DNA of 64,000 nt from DATBDE01 sp036270095. Lineage in GTDB: Bacteria; Actinomycetota; Thermoleophilia; Solirubrobacterales; Solirubrobacteraceae. The notes under the pieces were generated by a model. It made no database searches. It saw only the letters and a program-made list of their open reading frames with translations, and was not told the DNA's origin. Both the position numbers and the translations under genes were made by a program. This document shows, in pieces, positions 27,797-36,769 of this stretch. The stretch lies in the NCBI GenBank assembly GCA_036270095.1, contig DATBDE010000048.1:1-64000 (forward strand), written 5' to 3'. Within the stretch, counting starts at the first letter, position 1. Every line of letters begins with the position of its first letter.

Positions 27797-28354
27797 ATGA
27801 CTACCGGCGACCAACCCCGACAGGCCGCCATCGACGCCACGCTCGACCTCATCGCCGAGCGCGGCGTGCCCGGCCTGACCACCGACGCGGTGGCCGAGCG
27901 CGCCGGCATCAGCAAGGCGACGATGTACCGCCGCTGGCGCTCCAAGGAGGAGCTCATGCTCGACGCCGTGGCCTCGCTCGTGGGCGAGATCGCGGTGCCC
28001 GACACCGCCTCGTTTGCAGGCGACGTGCGCGCGCTGCTGCGCAACGCGGTCAAGCTCTACGCCGACGACCGTCCGAGCCAGCTCTTCCCGCACCTCGTGG
28101 GGGAGATGGCGCGCAACCCGGCGCTGGCCGACGCCGTGCGCTCGGGTTTCCTGGCCCAGCGGCGCAGCGCGCTGTGCGCGATCGTCGAGCGCGCCCGCGC
28201 GCGCGGCGAGCTGCGGCCCGAGGTCGACACCGAGCTGTGCCTCGACCTCTTCGCGGGCGTCATCTACTACCGCTTCCTGATCACCGGCGGGCCGCTCACG
28301 CGGCGCGTCGCCGACGACCTCGCCGACGTGATCGTGCGGGGCGTAGCCACCTAG
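27797..28354 (+). CDS. TetR-family transcriptional regulator
   Basis: A 185-aa repressor with an N-terminal helix-turn-helix (TTDAVAERAGISKATMYRRWRSKEELML, about 29-56) and a helical ligand-binding domain of the TetR_C type (LCLDLFAGVIYYRFLITG). No Shine-Dalgarno is seen; TACAGT nine bases upstream suggests a leaderless mRNA. It is followed by a metallo-beta-lactamase gene with its own strong ribosome site, so the pair probably forms an autoregulated operon responding to the enzyme's substrate. Confidence 0.93.
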   Translation: MTTGDQPRQAAIDATLDLIAERGVPGLTTDAVAERAGISKATMYRRWRSKEELMLDAVASLVGEIAVPDTASFAGDVRALLRNAVKLYADDRPSQLFPHLVGEMARNPALADAVRSGFLAQRRSALCAIVERARARGELRPEVDTELCLDLFAGVIYYRFLITGGPLTRRVADDLADVIVRGVAT

Positions 28355-28363
28355 GAGGGCACG

Positions 28364-29182
28364 ATGCGCATCCACCCGATCCAGACCGGGACCGTCGCCG
28401 TCAAGGAGCGCCAGCGGGCGGGCAAGGGGCCGGGGCCGGCGCGGCTCCTTGCGACGCTGGCCGACCGGGACTTCACCGAGCCGCTGCCGATCCTGGCCTG
28501 GCTCGTCGAGCACCCCGACGGGCTCATCCTCGTCGACAGCGGCGAGACCGCGCGGGTGATGGAGCCGGGCTACTTCCCGGGCTGGAACCCGTACTTCAAG
28601 CGCAGCGTGCGCATGGCGGTCCAGCCCGAGGACGAGATCGGCCCGCAGCTGCGGGAGCTCGGCTTCGACCCCGCCGACGTGCGCCACGTCGTGCTCACCC
28701 ACCTGCACACCGACCACGCCGGCGGCCTGCACCACTTCCCGGCCAGCGCGGTCCACGCGTCGCGCGACGAGCTCGCGCTCGCCACCGGGCGGCTGGGCAA
28801 GGTCTACGGCTACCTGCCCCACCGCTGGCCCGAGTGGCTGCAGCCGCGCCCGGTCGACTTCGACGGCCCCGCCTTCGGCCCGTTCGCGGCCAGCCACGCG
28901 CTGGCCGACGGCGTGACCCTGCTGCCGACCGCGGGCCACACGCCCGGCCATCTCTCCGTCGCGGTCCGCAACGGCGACGGGCTCGTGCTGCTGGCCGGCG
29001 ACACCTCCTACACGGAGGCGCTCATGCACGCGGGCACCGTGGACGGCGTCACGACCGACCCCGGCGTCTACCGGGAGACCACCGGGCGCATCCAGGCCCT
29101 CGTGCGCTCGGAGCCGGTCGTGTACCTGCCGACGCACGACCCCGACTCGATCAGCCGGCTGGCGGCAGCGACCCGCGAGTAG
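28364..29182 (+). CDS. Metallo-beta-lactamase-fold hydrolase, AHL-lactonase-like
   Basis: A 272-aa hydrolase. The zinc motif HLHTDHAGG (HxHxDH) near residue 110, the later AGHTPGH, GDTS and the final THDPD match the AiiA-type lactonase group of the MBL fold, which opens lactone rings such as acyl-homoserine lactones. GGAGG lies six bases before the ATG. Linked to a TetR regulator and its operator. The true substrate is not evident; lactonase activity is inferred from family similarity. Confidence 0.82.
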   Translation: MRIHPIQTGTVAVKERQRAGKGPGPARLLATLADRDFTEPLPILAWLVEHPDGLILVDSGETARVMEPGYFPGWNPYFKRSVRMAVQPEDEIGPQLRELGFDPADVRHVVLTHLHTDHAGGLHHFPASAVHASRDELALATGRLGKVYGYLPHRWPEWLQPRPVDFDGPAFGPFAASHALADGVTLLPTAGHTPGHLSVAVRNGDGLVLLAGDTSYTEALMHAGTVDGVTTDPGVYRETTGRIQALVRSEPVVYLPTHDPDSISRLAAATRE

Positions 29183-29193
29183 CCTCCCGCGCC

Positions 29194-29937
29194 ATGCTCA
29201 TCCGCCCCGTGCAGGACGGCACGCTGGCCATCGGCCAGCTCTCGCACGCCTGGCTGGCCGGGCAGCTGGCGCGGGGGTGGGGCAACGAGCGCTTCGGGGG
29301 CGTGGAGCCGCGCGAGGACGTGGCCCTGGGCGCCGAGCAGCACGACGTGGGCTGGGCGCTGTTCGACCTCGCGCCGCGTTGGAACCCCGACACGGGCCTG
29401 CCGCGCAGCTTCCTCGAGCTCACCGTCGACGACCATGTGCAGATCTGGGGCGATGCCCCCACGCATCTGATGACCACGAGCCTGCACGCCGCCCTCGTGC
29501 TCTCGATGCACGGCGCGGCGCTGTCGGAGGCGCGCAAGGCCCGCGACGCCGACGCGGCCGCCAAGCTGCAGGAGCACATCGACACCGAGCACGCGCGCCA
29601 GACGGCGCTGCGCGACAGGCTCGGTTTGGCGGTGGAGCAGGCCGAGCGCACGCGCCGCCAGATGTGGACCTGGGACGGGCTGTCGCTGGCCCTGTGCCAC
29701 GGCTGGGACCCGTTCGTCGCGCGGCACGTGCCCGACGCCGACGGCGAGCTCATCGACGTCGCGCTCGACCTGAAGGCGGGCACGGTGGATCCGTGGCCGT
29801 TCTCGACCTCCACGCTCGAAGTCGTGTGCGAGGCGCGTCGCCTGGCCGTGCGCTACGCGACCGAGCAGGACATGCACGCGGGCTACCGCGCTGCCCCGGT
29901 CGAGACGCTCAGGTTCGCGCTCGCCCCCGCAGCGTGA
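29194..29937 (+). CDS. DUF3891 family protein
   Basis: A 247-aa soluble protein beginning MLIRPVQDGTLAIGQLSHAWLAGQLARGWGN, then AAEQHDVGW-type and WTWDGLSLALCHGW segments, as in DUF3891. The conserved His/Asp residues (EQHDVGW, DHVQIWG) suggest a metal-dependent fold akin to HD proteins, but no activity is known. It starts 11 bases after the lactonase-like gene and may be in the same transcript. Its 3' end overlaps the convergent uppP by 29 bases. Confidence 0.8.
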   Translation: MLIRPVQDGTLAIGQLSHAWLAGQLARGWGNERFGGVEPREDVALGAEQHDVGWALFDLAPRWNPDTGLPRSFLELTVDDHVQIWGDAPTHLMTTSLHAALVLSMHGAALSEARKARDADAAAKLQEHIDTEHARQTALRDRLGLAVEQAERTRRQMWTWDGLSLALCHGWDPFVARHVPDADGELIDVALDLKAGTVDPWPFSTSTLEVVCEARRLAVRYATEQDMHAGYRAAPVETLRFALAPAA

Positions 29938-30709
29938 CCAGCGCCGCGAGCGCCAGGCGGTAGAGCGCGTAGGGCGCGAGCGAGCGGTCGCGCTCGACCT
30001 GCTGGATCAGCCATGTCGAGCCCAGGGTGGAGACGAACGCCGAGGCCGTGCCGGCCACGAAGGCGCGGCGCAGCGGGCGCGGCACGCCGCGGCGGGCCAG
30101 CCGGGCGCCCTTCAGCGCCGTCGCCCCGAGGATGATCGGCAGCGCGACATGGCGCGAGAGCGCGTTGGCGTCCCCGCGCGTGAACCCGCGCGCCCGCGCG
30201 GCGGCGAGGGTGGCGCCGTTGCGCGAGACGCCGGGCATCAGCGCGCAGGCCTGGGCCAGCCCGAGCAGCAGGGCGTCGAGCGCGTCGGCGTCGTCGCGGT
30301 GGCGGCGCTGGGGGGCACGGTCGGCCGCGAGCATGGCCAGCGACCCGACGGCCAGGCCGGCGGCGATCGTGGGCGGCGTGCCCAGGTGCTCCTCGATCGG
30401 GCGCTCGAAGCGCTTGCCCACGAACGCCGGGGGCGCGAAGGAGAGCGCGATCAGCTCGAGGCGGCGCAGGCTGACGCCGGGGATCTCGTGGCGCAGCGCG
30501 ATCAGCAGGGCCGCGGCCGTGCCGGCGTGCAGCGCGACCTCGAAGGCCTTGCGCAGCTCGGGGTCGAGCTCGGCGTAGGGCCAGCCCAGCAGCCAGGGGA
30601 CGAGCGTGATGTGGGCCGACGAGGAGACCGGAAGCAGCTCGGCCGGCCCGTGCAGCAGGCCGAGCGCAACCGCGTGCCGGAGCGGGAGCGCCTCAGCCGG
30701 TGGAGGCAT
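29909..30709 (-). CDS. uppP: Undecaprenyl-diphosphatase UppP/BacA
   Basis: Membrane enzyme that dephosphorylates undecaprenyl diphosphate to the carrier lipid used for wall and surface glycans; it also gives bacitracin resistance. The 266-aa polytopic protein has LLHGPAELLPVSSSAH (consensus E-x3-E/PVSS motif) and the catalytic PGVSRNGATLAAARARGF. ATG at 30709 overlaps the end of the dedA gene by 17 bases, so expression is coupled. The motif spacing is normal. Confidence 0.92.
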   Translation of the reverse strand: MPPPAEALPLRHAVALGLLHGPAELLPVSSSAHITLVPWLLGWPYAELDPELRKAFEVALHAGTAAALLIALRHEIPGVSLRRLELIALSFAPPAFVGKRFERPIEEHLGTPPTIAAGLAVGSLAMLAADRAPQRRHRDDADALDALLLGLAQACALMPGVSRNGATLAAARARGFTRGDANALSRHVALPIILGATALKGARLARRGVPRPLRRAFVAGTASAFVSTLGSTWLIQQVERDRSLAPYALYRLALAALVTLRGRART

Positions 30710-31346
30710 CGGTCGCCGGCTCGGTCCGCCCGCGGCGGCGCCACCAGCGCACGACGAGGTAGACGATGCCCACGACGATGGCGGCGGCCACGGCGTAGTC
30801 GACGTAGCTGAGCGCGTCCTTCCACTTGTGCCACCGGCCGCCGACCTGCTCGCCGATGAACGCGAGCAGGAACACCCATGGGATGCAGCCCAGCAGGGTG
30901 GCGATGGTGAAGCGCCAGAACGGCATCCGCGCCGCCCCGGCGGGCAGCGAGATGAAGGTACGAACGATCGGGAGCATGCGACTGAAGAACACCGCCCACA
31001 CGCCCCAGCGCTCAAACCAGCGGTCGGCTCGGTCGAGGCTCGACTTGCGGATGTGCAGCCACTTGCCGTGCTTCTCCAGCACCTCACCGCGCCCGAAGTA
31101 GCCCACCGCGTAGGCGATCCACGAGCCCACGAGGTTGCCCGCCACCCCGACCGCGGTCACCGCCAGCAAGGAGAAGTCGCCCTCGCTGACGTTGAAGCCG
31201 GCGAAGAGCATGGTCGCCTCCGACGGGATCGGGATGCACGCGCTCTCCGCCGTCATCAGGGCGAAGATGCCGGGCAGGCCGAGGTCGCGGACCACATCGG
31301 TCGCCCAGTTGGCAACCGTGTCCGTGATGGAGGCAACGACGAACAC
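30693..31346 (-). CDS. DedA-family membrane protein (probable undecaprenyl phosphate flippase)
   Basis: A 217-aa SNARE-associated/DedA protein with ESACIPIPSEATMLFAGF, GSWIAYAVGYFGRG and the arginine motif FFSRMLPIVRTFISLPAGAARMPFWRF. DedA proteins have been shown to return undecaprenyl phosphate to the cytoplasmic face. The 17-bp overlap with uppP puts two steps of carrier recycling in one transcript. The GTG start at 31346 lies 10 bases from a minus-strand TACCCT (31362-31357) that overlaps the divergent promoter. Confidence 0.9.
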   Translation of the reverse strand: MFVVASITDTVANWATDVVRDLGLPGIFALMTAESACIPIPSEATMLFAGFNVSEGDFSLLAVTAVGVAGNLVGSWIAYAVGYFGRGEVLEKHGKWLHIRKSSLDRADRWFERWGVWAVFFSRMLPIVRTFISLPAGAARMPFWRFTIATLLGCIPWVFLLAFIGEQVGGRWHKWKDALSYVDYAVAAAIVVGIVYLVVRWWRRRGRTEPATDASTG

Positions 31347-31371
31347 GAGCCGCTCTAGGGTAGTGCGCGCC
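31347..31371. promoter_or_regulatory. Overlapping divergent -10 elements
   Basis: CTAGGGTAG contains TAGGGT on the plus strand (31356-31361) and TACCCT on the minus strand (31362-31357), both TANNNT -10 types. They would serve the sugar aminotransferase (plus) and dedA-uppP (minus). They share five base pairs, so RNA polymerase could use only one at a time. Inferred from sequence; no -35 elements stand out. Confidence 0.4.
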
Positions 31372-32466
31372 TTGCCGGTCTCCCTGTTCGATACCGCAAC
31401 GCCCCTGGAGCCGCTGCGCGAGCGCCTGCACGCTGCGGCGGCTCAGGTGCTCGACTCGGGCCGCTACATCCTCGGCCCCGAGGTGGCCGCGTTCGAGCGC
31501 GAGCTCGCCGACCACCTAGGCGTGCGCCACGTCGTCGGTGTGGCCAACGGCACCGACGCGCTCAGCCTCGCGCTCATGGGCATGGGGGTCGGGCCGGGCG
31601 ACGACGTGGTGGTGCCGTCGTTCACCTTCTACGCCTCGGTGGAGGCGATCGCCGACCTCGGCGCGCGGCCGGTGTTCTGCGACGTCGACCCCGACACGGC
31701 GTGCGTGACGCCGCAGGCCGTGTCGGCCGCGCTGACCGCGGACACGAAGGCGGTGGTGACCGTCGACCTGTTCGGCAACGTCGCCCCCAACGCGGAGATC
31801 GAGGCGCTCGGGGTGCCCGTGCTCGAGGACGCGGCCCAGGCGATCGGCGGCAGCCGCAACGGCCGGGCCGCGGGGAGCTTCGGCATCGCGGCGACGCTCT
31901 CGTTCTTCCCGTCCAAGAACCTGGGGGCGTTCGGCGACGCCGGCGCCGTTGCCACCGACGACGACGCGATGGCCGAGCGGGTGCGCATGCTGCGCTTCCA
32001 CGGCTCGCGCGACAAGCGGACGTTCGAGCTCGTCGGACGCAACTCGCGCCTGGACGAGCTGCAGGCGGCGCTCCTGCGCGTGCAGCTGCCCGAGCTCGAC
32101 GGCTGGGCGGCGGCGCGGCGCGCGGTGGCGCGGGAATACGCCGAGGCGGGACTGGGGGAGCTGGTGGCGCTGCCGGAGCCGGTCGCGGGAGCCGAGCCCG
32201 CCTGGCACCTGTACGTCGTGCGCTCGGCGCAGGCCGAGGCGCTCGAGGCGGCGCTGAACGCCGCCGGGATCGGGGCGCGGCGGTACTACACGGTGCCGGT
32301 CCACCGTCAGCCCGCGATGGCCGGGGTGGCGCCCGGGCTCGAGCTTCCCATGACCGACGAGCTGGCCCGCACCAACCTCGCGCTGCCCATGAGCCCGGCC
32401 CTGCGGGCCGACCAGGTGGCCGAAGTCGTTGCGTCGGTGAGAGCGTGCGCGTCTGGGTCGACCTGA
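31363..32466 (+). CDS. DegT/DnrJ/EryC1-family sugar aminotransferase
   Basis: PLP-dependent aminotransferase acting on nucleotide-linked keto-sugars. The 367-aa protein has GTDALSLALMGMG, VVVPSFTFYASVEAI, DLFGN, LEDAAQAIGG and the PLP-binding Lys in SFFPSKNLGAFGDAG, then RFHGSRDKRTFELVGRNSRLDE. With the 4,6-dehydratase two genes on, it can make a 4-amino-4,6-dideoxy sugar. GTG at 31363 is annotated; TTG at 31372 is an alternative, ten bases after TAGGGT. It is the first gene of the surface-glycan locus. Confidence 0.93.
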   Translation: MRALPVSLFDTATPLEPLRERLHAAAAQVLDSGRYILGPEVAAFERELADHLGVRHVVGVANGTDALSLALMGMGVGPGDDVVVPSFTFYASVEAIADLGARPVFCDVDPDTACVTPQAVSAALTADTKAVVTVDLFGNVAPNAEIEALGVPVLEDAAQAIGGSRNGRAAGSFGIAATLSFFPSKNLGAFGDAGAVATDDDAMAERVRMLRFHGSRDKRTFELVGRNSRLDELQAALLRVQLPELDGWAAARRAVAREYAEAGLGELVALPEPVAGAEPAWHLYVVRSAQAEALEAALNAAGIGARRYYTVPVHRQPAMAGVAPGLELPMTDELARTNLALPMSPALRADQVAEVVASVRACASGST

Positions 32467-33458
32467 CCAACTCGCCGCACGTCCTCGTCCTCCGTCCGGT
32501 TATCGCCGCGCTGCGCGCGCGGGGCTTCGAGGTGGAGGTGACGGCGCGGGACTTCGCCCAGACGCTGGCGCTCTGCCGGCGTTTCGGGATCGTGCACACG
32601 CCGATCGGCGCGCACGCCGGCCGCGGCGTCGTGGGCAAGGCGGTCGGCCTGGTGCGGCGATCGGCGGCGCTGCGGCGCTGGGCCCGCGGGCGACCGCCGT
32701 TCGACCTCGCCCTCGGCCACGGGTCCAACGACGTCACCGTGGCGGCGGCCGAGCTGCGCGTCCCCTCGTCCACGATGTTCGACTACGAGTGGGCCACGCT
32801 GCAGCACCAGGTCAACTGCCGCCTGGCCCGCGCCGTGGTCGTCCCTGAGGCCATCCCGCCCGAGCGGCTGCGCCGCTACGGCGCCACCCACAAGCTGCAG
32901 CGCTATCCGGGGCTGAAGGAGGAGTACTACCTGGCCGACTTCCAGCCCGACCCCGCCGTGCTGGGCGAGCTCGGGGTCGACCGCGGCGCCCCGCTGGCCG
33001 TCGTGCGCACGCCGCCGGCGGTCTCGCTCTACCACCGGTTCGAGAACTCCCTGTTCGCGGGCGTGCTCGAGCGCCTGCGGGGCGAGCAGACCGTGGTGCT
33101 GCCGCGGACGCCCGAGCAGGGGGCCGAGCTGCGCGCCGCCGGGGGCTTCATCGTGCCCCGGGCCGCGATCGACGCGCAGTCGCTGATCGCCTTCGCCGAC
33201 GTGGTCATCTCCGCCGGCGGCACGATGAACCGTGAGGCCGTGGCGCTGGGCACGCCCGTGTACACGGTGTTCGAGGGCCGGCCGGGGGCGGTGGACGAGC
33301 GCCTGCTCGCCGAGGGACGGCTGCGCCGGTTGGGCGCGGCCGACGAGGTCGTGCTGCGCAAGCGCCCCGAGGCCGACCGCCCGGCGCGCGTGCGTCGTGA
33401 CCCGAGCCTGCTGGCCGATCTCCTGCTCTCGCCCGTCAACGACGGCTTTGGCGCCTAG
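32445..33458 (+). CDS. DUF354 family protein (glycosyltransferase-like)
   Basis: A 337-aa protein starting VRVWVDLTNSPHVLVLRPVI, the DUF354 signature, with late SLIAFADVVISAGGTMNREAVALGTPVYTVF typical of GT-B folds. DUF354 proteins occur with sugar dehydratases and aminotransferases in bacterial and archaeal surface-glycan clusters; no reaction is established. The GTG at 32445 overlaps the aminotransferase gene by 22 bases, implying coupling. Confidence 0.87.
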   Translation: MRVWVDLTNSPHVLVLRPVIAALRARGFEVEVTARDFAQTLALCRRFGIVHTPIGAHAGRGVVGKAVGLVRRSAALRRWARGRPPFDLALGHGSNDVTVAAAELRVPSSTMFDYEWATLQHQVNCRLARAVVVPEAIPPERLRRYGATHKLQRYPGLKEEYYLADFQPDPAVLGELGVDRGAPLAVVRTPPAVSLYHRFENSLFAGVLERLRGEQTVVLPRTPEQGAELRAAGGFIVPRAAIDAQSLIAFADVVISAGGTMNREAVALGTPVYTVFEGRPGAVDERLLAEGRLRRLGAADEVVLRKRPEADRPARVRRDPSLLADLLLSPVNDGFGA

Positions 33459-33469
33459 AATCGCGGGCC

Positions 33470-35401
33470 ATGCGCCGACGGATTCCGTCCGCGGCCTTGC
33501 GCGTGCACCGCTACTCGCTCCCCCAGATCGTGGTGGACGGGCTACTGGTGGTGCTGGCATGGCACCTCGCCTTCACGCTCCGGTTCGACCAAGGCGTCCC
33601 GGCGCGCTACGACCGCCTGCTCGACTCCACCTACCTGCCGGTGCTGCTGGGCAGCCTGGTCCTGTTCTACCTCTTCGGGCTCTACCAGCGGCGCTGGAGC
33701 CTGCTCGGCCTGCGCGACTACGAGCAGGTCGTGCGCGCCGTCGTCGTCGCCGTGCTGGCGATGGTCGGCTACATCGTCCTGCTGCACCCGGTCGAGGTCA
33801 CGGCGCGCGGCGGGGTCGGGCGGGCCGCTGTGTCGCCGCCCCTGGGCGTCATCGCCCTCTACTTCCTGCTGCTGCTCGCCTTCACTTGCGGCGCCCGCTT
33901 CGTCGTCCGCGCCGTGCTGGAGCGGCCGCTGCGCGGCTTCCGGGCCGGGCGCGACGCGCGCGACGTCCTCATCATCGGCGCCGGCGACGGCGGCCGCCTG
34001 GTCCTGCGCGAGATCCTGCGCAACCCGATGCTCAACTACCGGCCGGTGGGCTTCGCCGACGACGACCCCACCAAGCGCGGGCTGCGCATGGAGGGCGGGG
34101 TCAAGGTGCTCGGCGCCACCGACGACCTGCCGCGGATCCTCGAGGAGACCGGGACCGAGGAGGTCATCATCGCGATCCCGTCGGCGCCGGGCACGCTGCG
34201 GGCCCGCGTCGTCAGCGCGTGCCGCGACCGCGGCATCCCGGTGCGGACGCTGCCGACCGTGTTCGAGCTCCTGCAGACCGGCGGGGCGATGGTGCGGCAG
34301 GTGCGCGAGGTGCGGGTCGAGGACGTGCTCGGGCGCGAGCCCGTGCGCATGGAGCTCGAGCGGGTGGGCGCCTACTTGTCCGGTCAGGTCGTGCTGGTGA
34401 CCGGTGCGGGCGGCTCGATCGGCTCCGAGCTCTGCCGCCAGATCTCGCGTGTGGCGCCGCGGCGACTGATCCTGCTCGACCACGCCGAGGACAACCTGTT
34501 CGAGATCACGCGCGAGCTCGAGGAGGATCGCCACGTGCGCGTGGCCTCGTCGGTCCTGGCCGACTGCAAGGAGGAGGAGCGGATGCGGGAGGTGTTCGCC
34601 GAACACCGGCCCGACGTCGTCTTCCACGCCGCCGCCTACAAGCACGTCGCGCTGATGGAGTGGAACCCGGTCGAGGCGGTGCGCAACAACGCGCTCGCCA
34701 CGCGGCTCATGACCCACGTGGCCGGCGAGGCCGGGGTCAAGCGCTTCGTGCTCGTCTCCACCGACAAGGCGGTCACGCCCAAGACGGTCATGGGCGCCTC
34801 CAAGGCGCTGGCCGAGTGGGGCTTGGAGGCGGCCAGCGGCCACTTCCCCAACACCCGCTTCGCCAGCGTGCGCTTCGGCAACGTGCTCGGCTCGTCGGGC
34901 TCGGTGGTGCCGATCTTCCGCCGCCAGATCGCGGCCGGCGGCCCGGTGACCGTGACCGACCCGCGCATGACCCGCTACTTCATGACCATCCCCGAGGCGG
35001 TCCAGCTCATCATCCGCGCCGGGTCGCTGGAGGCGACGCCCGGCCGCAGCGCCCTCTACGTGCTCGAGATGGGCGAGCCGGTCGGGATCATGGAGCTGGC
35101 CGAGCAGATGATCCGGCTCTCCGGGCTCGAGCCCGAGCGCGACATCGCCATCGAGGTGGTGGGCCGCCGCCCGGGCGAGAAGCTGCACGAGGAGCTGTTC
35201 AACCCGTATGAGCGGCCGCAGCCCACGCCGGCCGAGAAGATCCTCCTGGCCGGGTGCGCTCCGAGCGACCCCGAGTGGGTCGCCGGGGCCTTCGAGGAGG
35301 TCAACCTGCTCGTCCTCGAGGACGATGCCGCCGCCCTTGCTGCCAAGGTCTCCGCGCTGGCGTCCGCGCGAGCTGCGGATGCCGTACGGACCGCTCCCTA
35401 G
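33470..35401 (+). CDS. Membrane nucleotide-sugar 4,6-dehydratase (PglF/WbpM/CapD type)
   Basis: Probably removes water from UDP-GlcNAc to give the 4-keto-6-deoxy sugar. The 643-aa protein has four N-terminal membrane segments (about 18-155), a first Rossmann-like domain (IIGAGDGGRLV, near 165), then the extended SDR domain with GAGGSIGSELCRQI (from residue 312) and the active-site stretch STDKAVTPKTVMGASKA. This catalytic motif, with Met in place of Tyr, defines the PglF/FlaA1 dehydratases. Downstream aminotransferase chemistry is supplied by the gene at 31363. Confidence 0.94.
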   Translation: MRRRIPSAALRVHRYSLPQIVVDGLLVVLAWHLAFTLRFDQGVPARYDRLLDSTYLPVLLGSLVLFYLFGLYQRRWSLLGLRDYEQVVRAVVVAVLAMVGYIVLLHPVEVTARGGVGRAAVSPPLGVIALYFLLLLAFTCGARFVVRAVLERPLRGFRAGRDARDVLIIGAGDGGRLVLREILRNPMLNYRPVGFADDDPTKRGLRMEGGVKVLGATDDLPRILEETGTEEVIIAIPSAPGTLRARVVSACRDRGIPVRTLPTVFELLQTGGAMVRQVREVRVEDVLGREPVRMELERVGAYLSGQVVLVTGAGGSIGSELCRQISRVAPRRLILLDHAEDNLFEITRELEEDRHVRVASSVLADCKEEERMREVFAEHRPDVVFHAAAYKHVALMEWNPVEAVRNNALATRLMTHVAGEAGVKRFVLVSTDKAVTPKTVMGASKALAEWGLEAASGHFPNTRFASVRFGNVLGSSGSVVPIFRRQIAAGGPVTVTDPRMTRYFMTIPEAVQLIIRAGSLEATPGRSALYVLEMGEPVGIMELAEQMIRLSGLEPERDIAIEVVGRRPGEKLHEELFNPYERPQPTPAEKILLAGCAPSDPEWVAGAFEEVNLLVLEDDAAALAAKVSALASARAADAVRTAP

Positions 35402-35415
35402 ACTAGGCCGGCTCC

Positions 35416-36768
35416 ATGGACTTGATCATTGCCCTCAGTACCTCGGGCTTCATCGAGAAATACGGGGCGTACGCGGGCTTGGCCGCAATCCCCGGCCTTG
35501 CCGTGCTTTCGCTCCTGTACTTCGCCCAGGCCCGCGAGGTCAAGCGCCTGCGCGAGTGGGCGGGCCGTGCGCCCGAGCGGGACCTCGAGCGCTCGACGTC
35601 GGCCGTGCACGTCGCGCCTACCGGCGCGCGCGATCCGGTCAGCGTGGTCCGGCGCTCCCCGCCTCCGGGTGCGGCGCGGCCCGCCGGCCGTCCGGTGGCC
35701 TCGGGCGCCGCTGCGCCATCCCCCGCGGCCTCCGCCTCCCCGGCTGCCCGGCCCGCGGGGAGCCCGGCTGTCCCCGCCGCGGCCACCGCCGCCGCCGCCG
35801 CAGCAGCGGCCGCCGCCGGCGCCGGTGCCGCGCACGCGGGCGAGCGCAACGACAAGCCTTCCGAGGGGGAGGGCGAGGGCGAGGCCGAGGGCGCCGCGCC
35901 CGGCGAGGGCGGCCCGGCGGCCGAGCCCACCGACAGCCCCGTGCCGTCGCCCGCCGCCGCGCCGCGCCAGAACGGCCCCGGCAACCCGGCGCAGGTCGAG
36001 AAGCCGAGCGAGGAGCCGGAGGCGGCGCCGGACGAGCGCCCGGCCGCCGCGCCCTCGGCCGCTCCAGCTGCGGCCACGGCCGCCGGCGCTGCCGGCGCCC
36101 GTGCCTCCGCCGGCCCGGCCGCGCCGCCGCGCCCGGCGCCGCGCGACCGGCCCTCCGCCGCGCCCGGGCGCGCCGCCACGGCTGCCGGCGCCGGCGCCGC
36201 TTCCCGCGCCGCGCCGCTGCGCGCCGACCGCCCGCGCGCCTCCGCGCCGCGCGGCGGCGGGCGCGATCCCGTGCCCCCGCGCCGTGACGGCAGCGGCGGG
36301 CGCCCGCGCCGCGCCGCCTACATCGCCGTGGCTGCGGTGCTGGTGATCATCCTCGTGGTCGTCATCGTCGCCGCCACCAGCGGCGGCAGCAGCAAGCCCA
36401 AGGCGCCCAACACGATTGCGCCCAACCAGCAGGCCAAGGGCGCCGCGCCGAAGGCCAAGAAGGCTGCGCCGGTGCAGCGCGGCGACGTCAAGGTCGCGGC
36501 GCTGAACGGCACGACCCAGGCCGGCCTCGCGGCCACGGTCGAGAACCAGATCACGGCCAGCGGCTTCGCGAAGGGCCAGGTCACCAACGCCGCCGACCAG
36601 CAGGCGCAGAAGACGATCGTCTACTACACCGCGGGGCAGAAGAAGGCGGCGCAGGAGGTGGCCAGCATCATCAAGGCCGGCCCCGTGCAGCCGATCGACC
36701 CGGACACGCGGGCGATCGCGGGCAACGACGCGAAGGTCGTGGTCCTCGTCGGCGCGGACAAGACATGA
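35416..36768 (+). CDS. LytR C-terminal domain protein with long Ala/Pro-rich linker
   Basis: A 450-aa protein with an N-terminal membrane segment (AGLAAIPGLAVLSLLYFA), about 230 residues of Ala/Pro/Gly low-complexity sequence (residues 65-295), a second membrane segment (YIAVAAVLVIILVVVIVAA, about 301-320) and a C-terminal LytR_C domain (DVKVAALNGTTQAGLAATVENQI). LytR_C often follows LCP ligases that attach glycans to the wall, but no LCP catalytic domain is present here. A role at the wall in glycan attachment is inferred. Both membrane segments imply the linker is cytoplasmic and LytR_C outside. Confidence 0.82.
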   Translation: MDLIIALSTSGFIEKYGAYAGLAAIPGLAVLSLLYFAQAREVKRLREWAGRAPERDLERSTSAVHVAPTGARDPVSVVRRSPPPGAARPAGRPVASGAAAPSPAASASPAARPAGSPAVPAAATAAAAAAAAAAGAGAAHAGERNDKPSEGEGEGEAEGAAPGEGGPAAEPTDSPVPSPAAAPRQNGPGNPAQVEKPSEEPEAAPDERPAAAPSAAPAAATAAGAAGARASAGPAAPPRPAPRDRPSAAPGRAATAAGAGAASRAAPLRADRPRASAPRGGGRDPVPPRRDGSGGRPRRAAYIAVAAVLVIILVVVIVAATSGGSSKPKAPNTIAPNQQAKGAAPKAKKAAPVQRGDVKVAALNGTTQAGLAATVENQITASGFAKGQVTNAADQQAQKTIVYYTAGQKKAAQEVASIIKAGPVQPIDPDTRAIAGNDAKVVVLVGADKT

Positions 36769-36769
36769 G

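Noticed and set aside
35650..36300. Ala/Pro-rich stretch as a DNA repeat array
   Set aside because: It is low-complexity protein coding sequence with no regular repeat unit.
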